NCBI RefSeq assembly: GCF_039530945.1
Contig: NZ_BAAAPC010000006.1
Span: forward strand, 223,013-287,012
Length of the DNA: 64,000 nt
Reading direction: 5' to 3'
Origin: Nocardiopsis_C rhodophaea
Lineage (GTDB): Bacteria > Actinomycetota > Actinomycetes > Streptosporangiales > Streptosporangiaceae
The position numbers were made by a program, and so were the translations under genes. Position 1 is the stretch's first letter. Every line of letters starts with the position of its first letter. A model generated the notes under the pieces. The model was not told the DNA's origin and searched no databases. It saw only the letters and a list, made by a program, of their open reading frames with translations. This document shows, one piece after another, positions 63,884-64,000 of this stretch.

Positions 63884-64000
63884 CTAGTGTTCAGTGCAAC
63901 TTGTGTTGTCGCTGAATGCTAGGGGTGGATTGTGGCCCAACCGGGCGTCTTGACGCTGGGACACCGCCAGGTGCTGGAGAACATGTGGGGCCAGGGCGCC
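63884..64000 (+). mobile_element. Probable left end of an insertion sequence
   Basis: CTAGTGTTCAG (63884-63894) and CTGAATGCTAG (63912-63922) form a 9/11 inverted repeat just outside the frame that starts at 63932. Its position directly at the break of a dispersed palindrome suggests an insertion boundary. The right end is outside the window. Confidence 0.35.
63932..64000 (+). CDS. N-terminal 23 residues of a truncated gene, possible transposase
   Basis: GTG 63932 is preceded by AGGGGTGG and reads MAQPGVLTLGHRQVLENMWG to the window edge. The LTLGHRQVLENMWGQGA stretch resembles the start of helix-turn-helix transposases of the IS30 type (a short helix before the recognition helix), but 23 residues are too few to be sure. 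Confidence 0.4.
   Translation, partial: MAQPGVLTLGHRQVLENMWGQGA

Overview
The window is GC-rich chromosomal DNA from a filamentous or mycothiol-type actinobacterium, most likely Nocardiopsaceae (Nocardiopsis, Streptomonospora or Thermobifida relatives). This rests on very high third-position GC, frequent GTG/TTG starts, terminators without U-tracts, a mycothiol-type DsbA-like protein, an Eis-type acetyltransferase, a GlbO-type haemoglobin, a tandem dynamin-like GTPase pair and the miaB-gluABCD neighbourhood. The genus is an inference; no rRNA or tRNA gene was found to confirm it.

Layout. 1-5 kb: a gene tail, an ABC exporter, a TetR repressor with a clear operator, and a DHA2-type drug/proton antiporter. 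5-9 kb (mostly minus strand): a Lys-tailed [2Fe-2S] thioredoxin-like ferredoxin, a lone MT0933-type antitoxin, MgtE, and a membrane SpoIIE/PP2C phosphatase. 9-14.5 kb: an Eis-family acetyltransferase, RpiB, a 50-residue TTG-start membrane protein, an aldehyde dehydrogenase and a monothiol DsbA-like protein. 14.7-23.6 kb: PepN, MalQ, an MFS transporter, an amidase and a NERD-domain membrane protein. 23.9-30.3 kb: IlvD, a divergent MarR/SDR pair with tandem operators, an HNH endonuclease and a prolyl oligopeptidase. 30.5-36.2 kb: a thioesterase, GlbO, EttA, DUF4192 and a diguanylate cyclase.

36.8-56 kb is a cobalamin region with dynamin genes attached. A CysG-like siroheme synthase/uroporphyrinogen-III methyltransferase overlaps two tandem dynamin-like GTPases by 4 bp each. 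Around them lie a BluB-CobT fusion, a CobC/CobD-type aminotransferase, CbiX, CobH, a ferredoxin, a CbiG-CobJ fusion and CobL. The cobalt transporter cbiMNQO sits behind a cobalamin riboswitch with a matching promoter. Together these genes import cobalt, insert it into the ring, methylate and rearrange the corrin, make 5,6-dimethylbenzimidazole and activate it. CobI, CobM, CobK, adenosylation and nucleotide-loop genes other than CobT are not in the window.

56-64 kb: MiaB, an apparently leaderless gluABCD glutamate-type ABC transporter operon ending in a strong hairpin, a second S9 peptidase, and at the right edge the start of what looks like an insertion sequence that has split a copy of a palindromic repeat also found between pepN and malQ.

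Most of the window is ordinary housekeeping. The points most worth a second look are the split palindromic repeat, the cysG-dynamin coupling, the TTG-start small membrane protein, the 28-bp perfect palindrome near 36.5 kb, and the BluB-CobT fusion with its overlapping leader ORF.
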